A stretch of 53,888 nt of DNA from Lachnospiraceae bacterium (GTDB lineage: Bacteria; Bacillota; Clostridia; Lachnospirales; Lachnospiraceae), in assembly GCA_021199495.1 (NCBI GenBank), contig JAJQHY010000026.1, forward strand, positions 1 through 53,888, written 5' to 3'. How positions within the stretch are numbered: position 1 is the first letter of the stretch; every line of letters starts with the position of its first letter. Both the position numbers and the translations under genes were made by a program. This document shows, in pieces, positions 53,834 through 53,888 of this stretch. The notes under the pieces are model-generated. The model did no database searches. It had not been told where the DNA came from and was given only the letters and a program-made list of their open reading frames with translations.

Positions 53834-53888
53834 AGTATTCCTGTTTTTGACAGTTGGAGAAAATGAAAATCCCGCAAACCAGCGTATT
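53834..53888. repeat. Right copy of 55-bp terminal inverted repeat
   Basis: Exact reverse complement of bases 1-55. It contains TTTTTGACAG, part of a possible -35 element reading outward. Confidence 0.95.

Overview
The window looks like chromosomal DNA of a gut-type Lachnospiraceae bacterium (Clostridia). The basis is the gene content and order: greA-lysS, dusB next to a DUF6145-like gene, birA-argF, SPFH-nfeD, dnaE-pfkA-SpoU methylase, an Amt fused to PII, and many lipoprotein glycan-uptake genes with strong AGGAGG ribosome binding sites. This is recognition from sequence alone, without a database search. I saw no tRNA or rRNA gene, CRISPR array, transposase or phage gene.

Positions 1-18900 hold glycan uptake and degradation. 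A first sugar ABC operon (ATPase, two permeases, binding lipoprotein; minus strand, 6153 to 1311) is followed by a Gan/Mal-type operon (binding protein and two permeases; 10164 to 6418). A divergent GH53 endo-galactanase lipoprotein has lost most of its C-terminal binding module. Then come a GH13 amylase lipoprotein, a response regulator and kinase pair, and a large lipoprotein resembling a subtype B tannase. The galactanase beside a GanSPQ-like importer suggests galactan use, and the MsmX-like ATPase may serve both importers. galE and a UTP-sugar uridylyltransferase near 49-51 kb could feed the galactose into metabolism.

Positions 18900-26100 form a small, visibly more AT-rich accessory island. 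It holds a Phd/RelE-type toxin-antitoxin pair, an MntA/HepT (nucleotidyltransferase plus HEPN RNase) pair, an ABC exporter with a shortened permease, and an AbiF/Abi_2 HEPN protein preceded by a promoter and a short terminator-ended RNA. It also has a DUF4097-like lipoprotein, a HEAT-repeat protein and a DUF2798-like membrane protein. Both toxin-antitoxin pairs are followed directly by copies of the same 86-bp hairpin element. The HEAT and DUF2798 genes have structured leaders. AbiF with its RNA, in this cluster of RNA-targeting toxins, is the most interesting system in the window.

Positions 26100-53600 are mostly housekeeping genes on the minus strand: lysS, greA, dusB, birA, argF, SPFH/NfeD, a SleB-type hydrolase, a SpoU methylase, pfkA, dnaE, murA, an M23 LysM/G5 peptidase, a flavin reductase, a coiled-coil membrane protein, amt-PII, a small alarmone synthetase, galE, a UDP-sugar pyrophosphorylase, SseB and GNAT proteins, and a plus-strand cyclophilin. 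Several intergenic regions carry hairpin-rich repeats, notably a 147-bp element with 16-bp perfect inverted ends at 48149-48295.

The first 55 and last 55 bases are exact reverse complements, so the contig runs into the same sequence in opposite orientation at both ends. This is either a genuine inverted repeat or an assembly-graph boundary.
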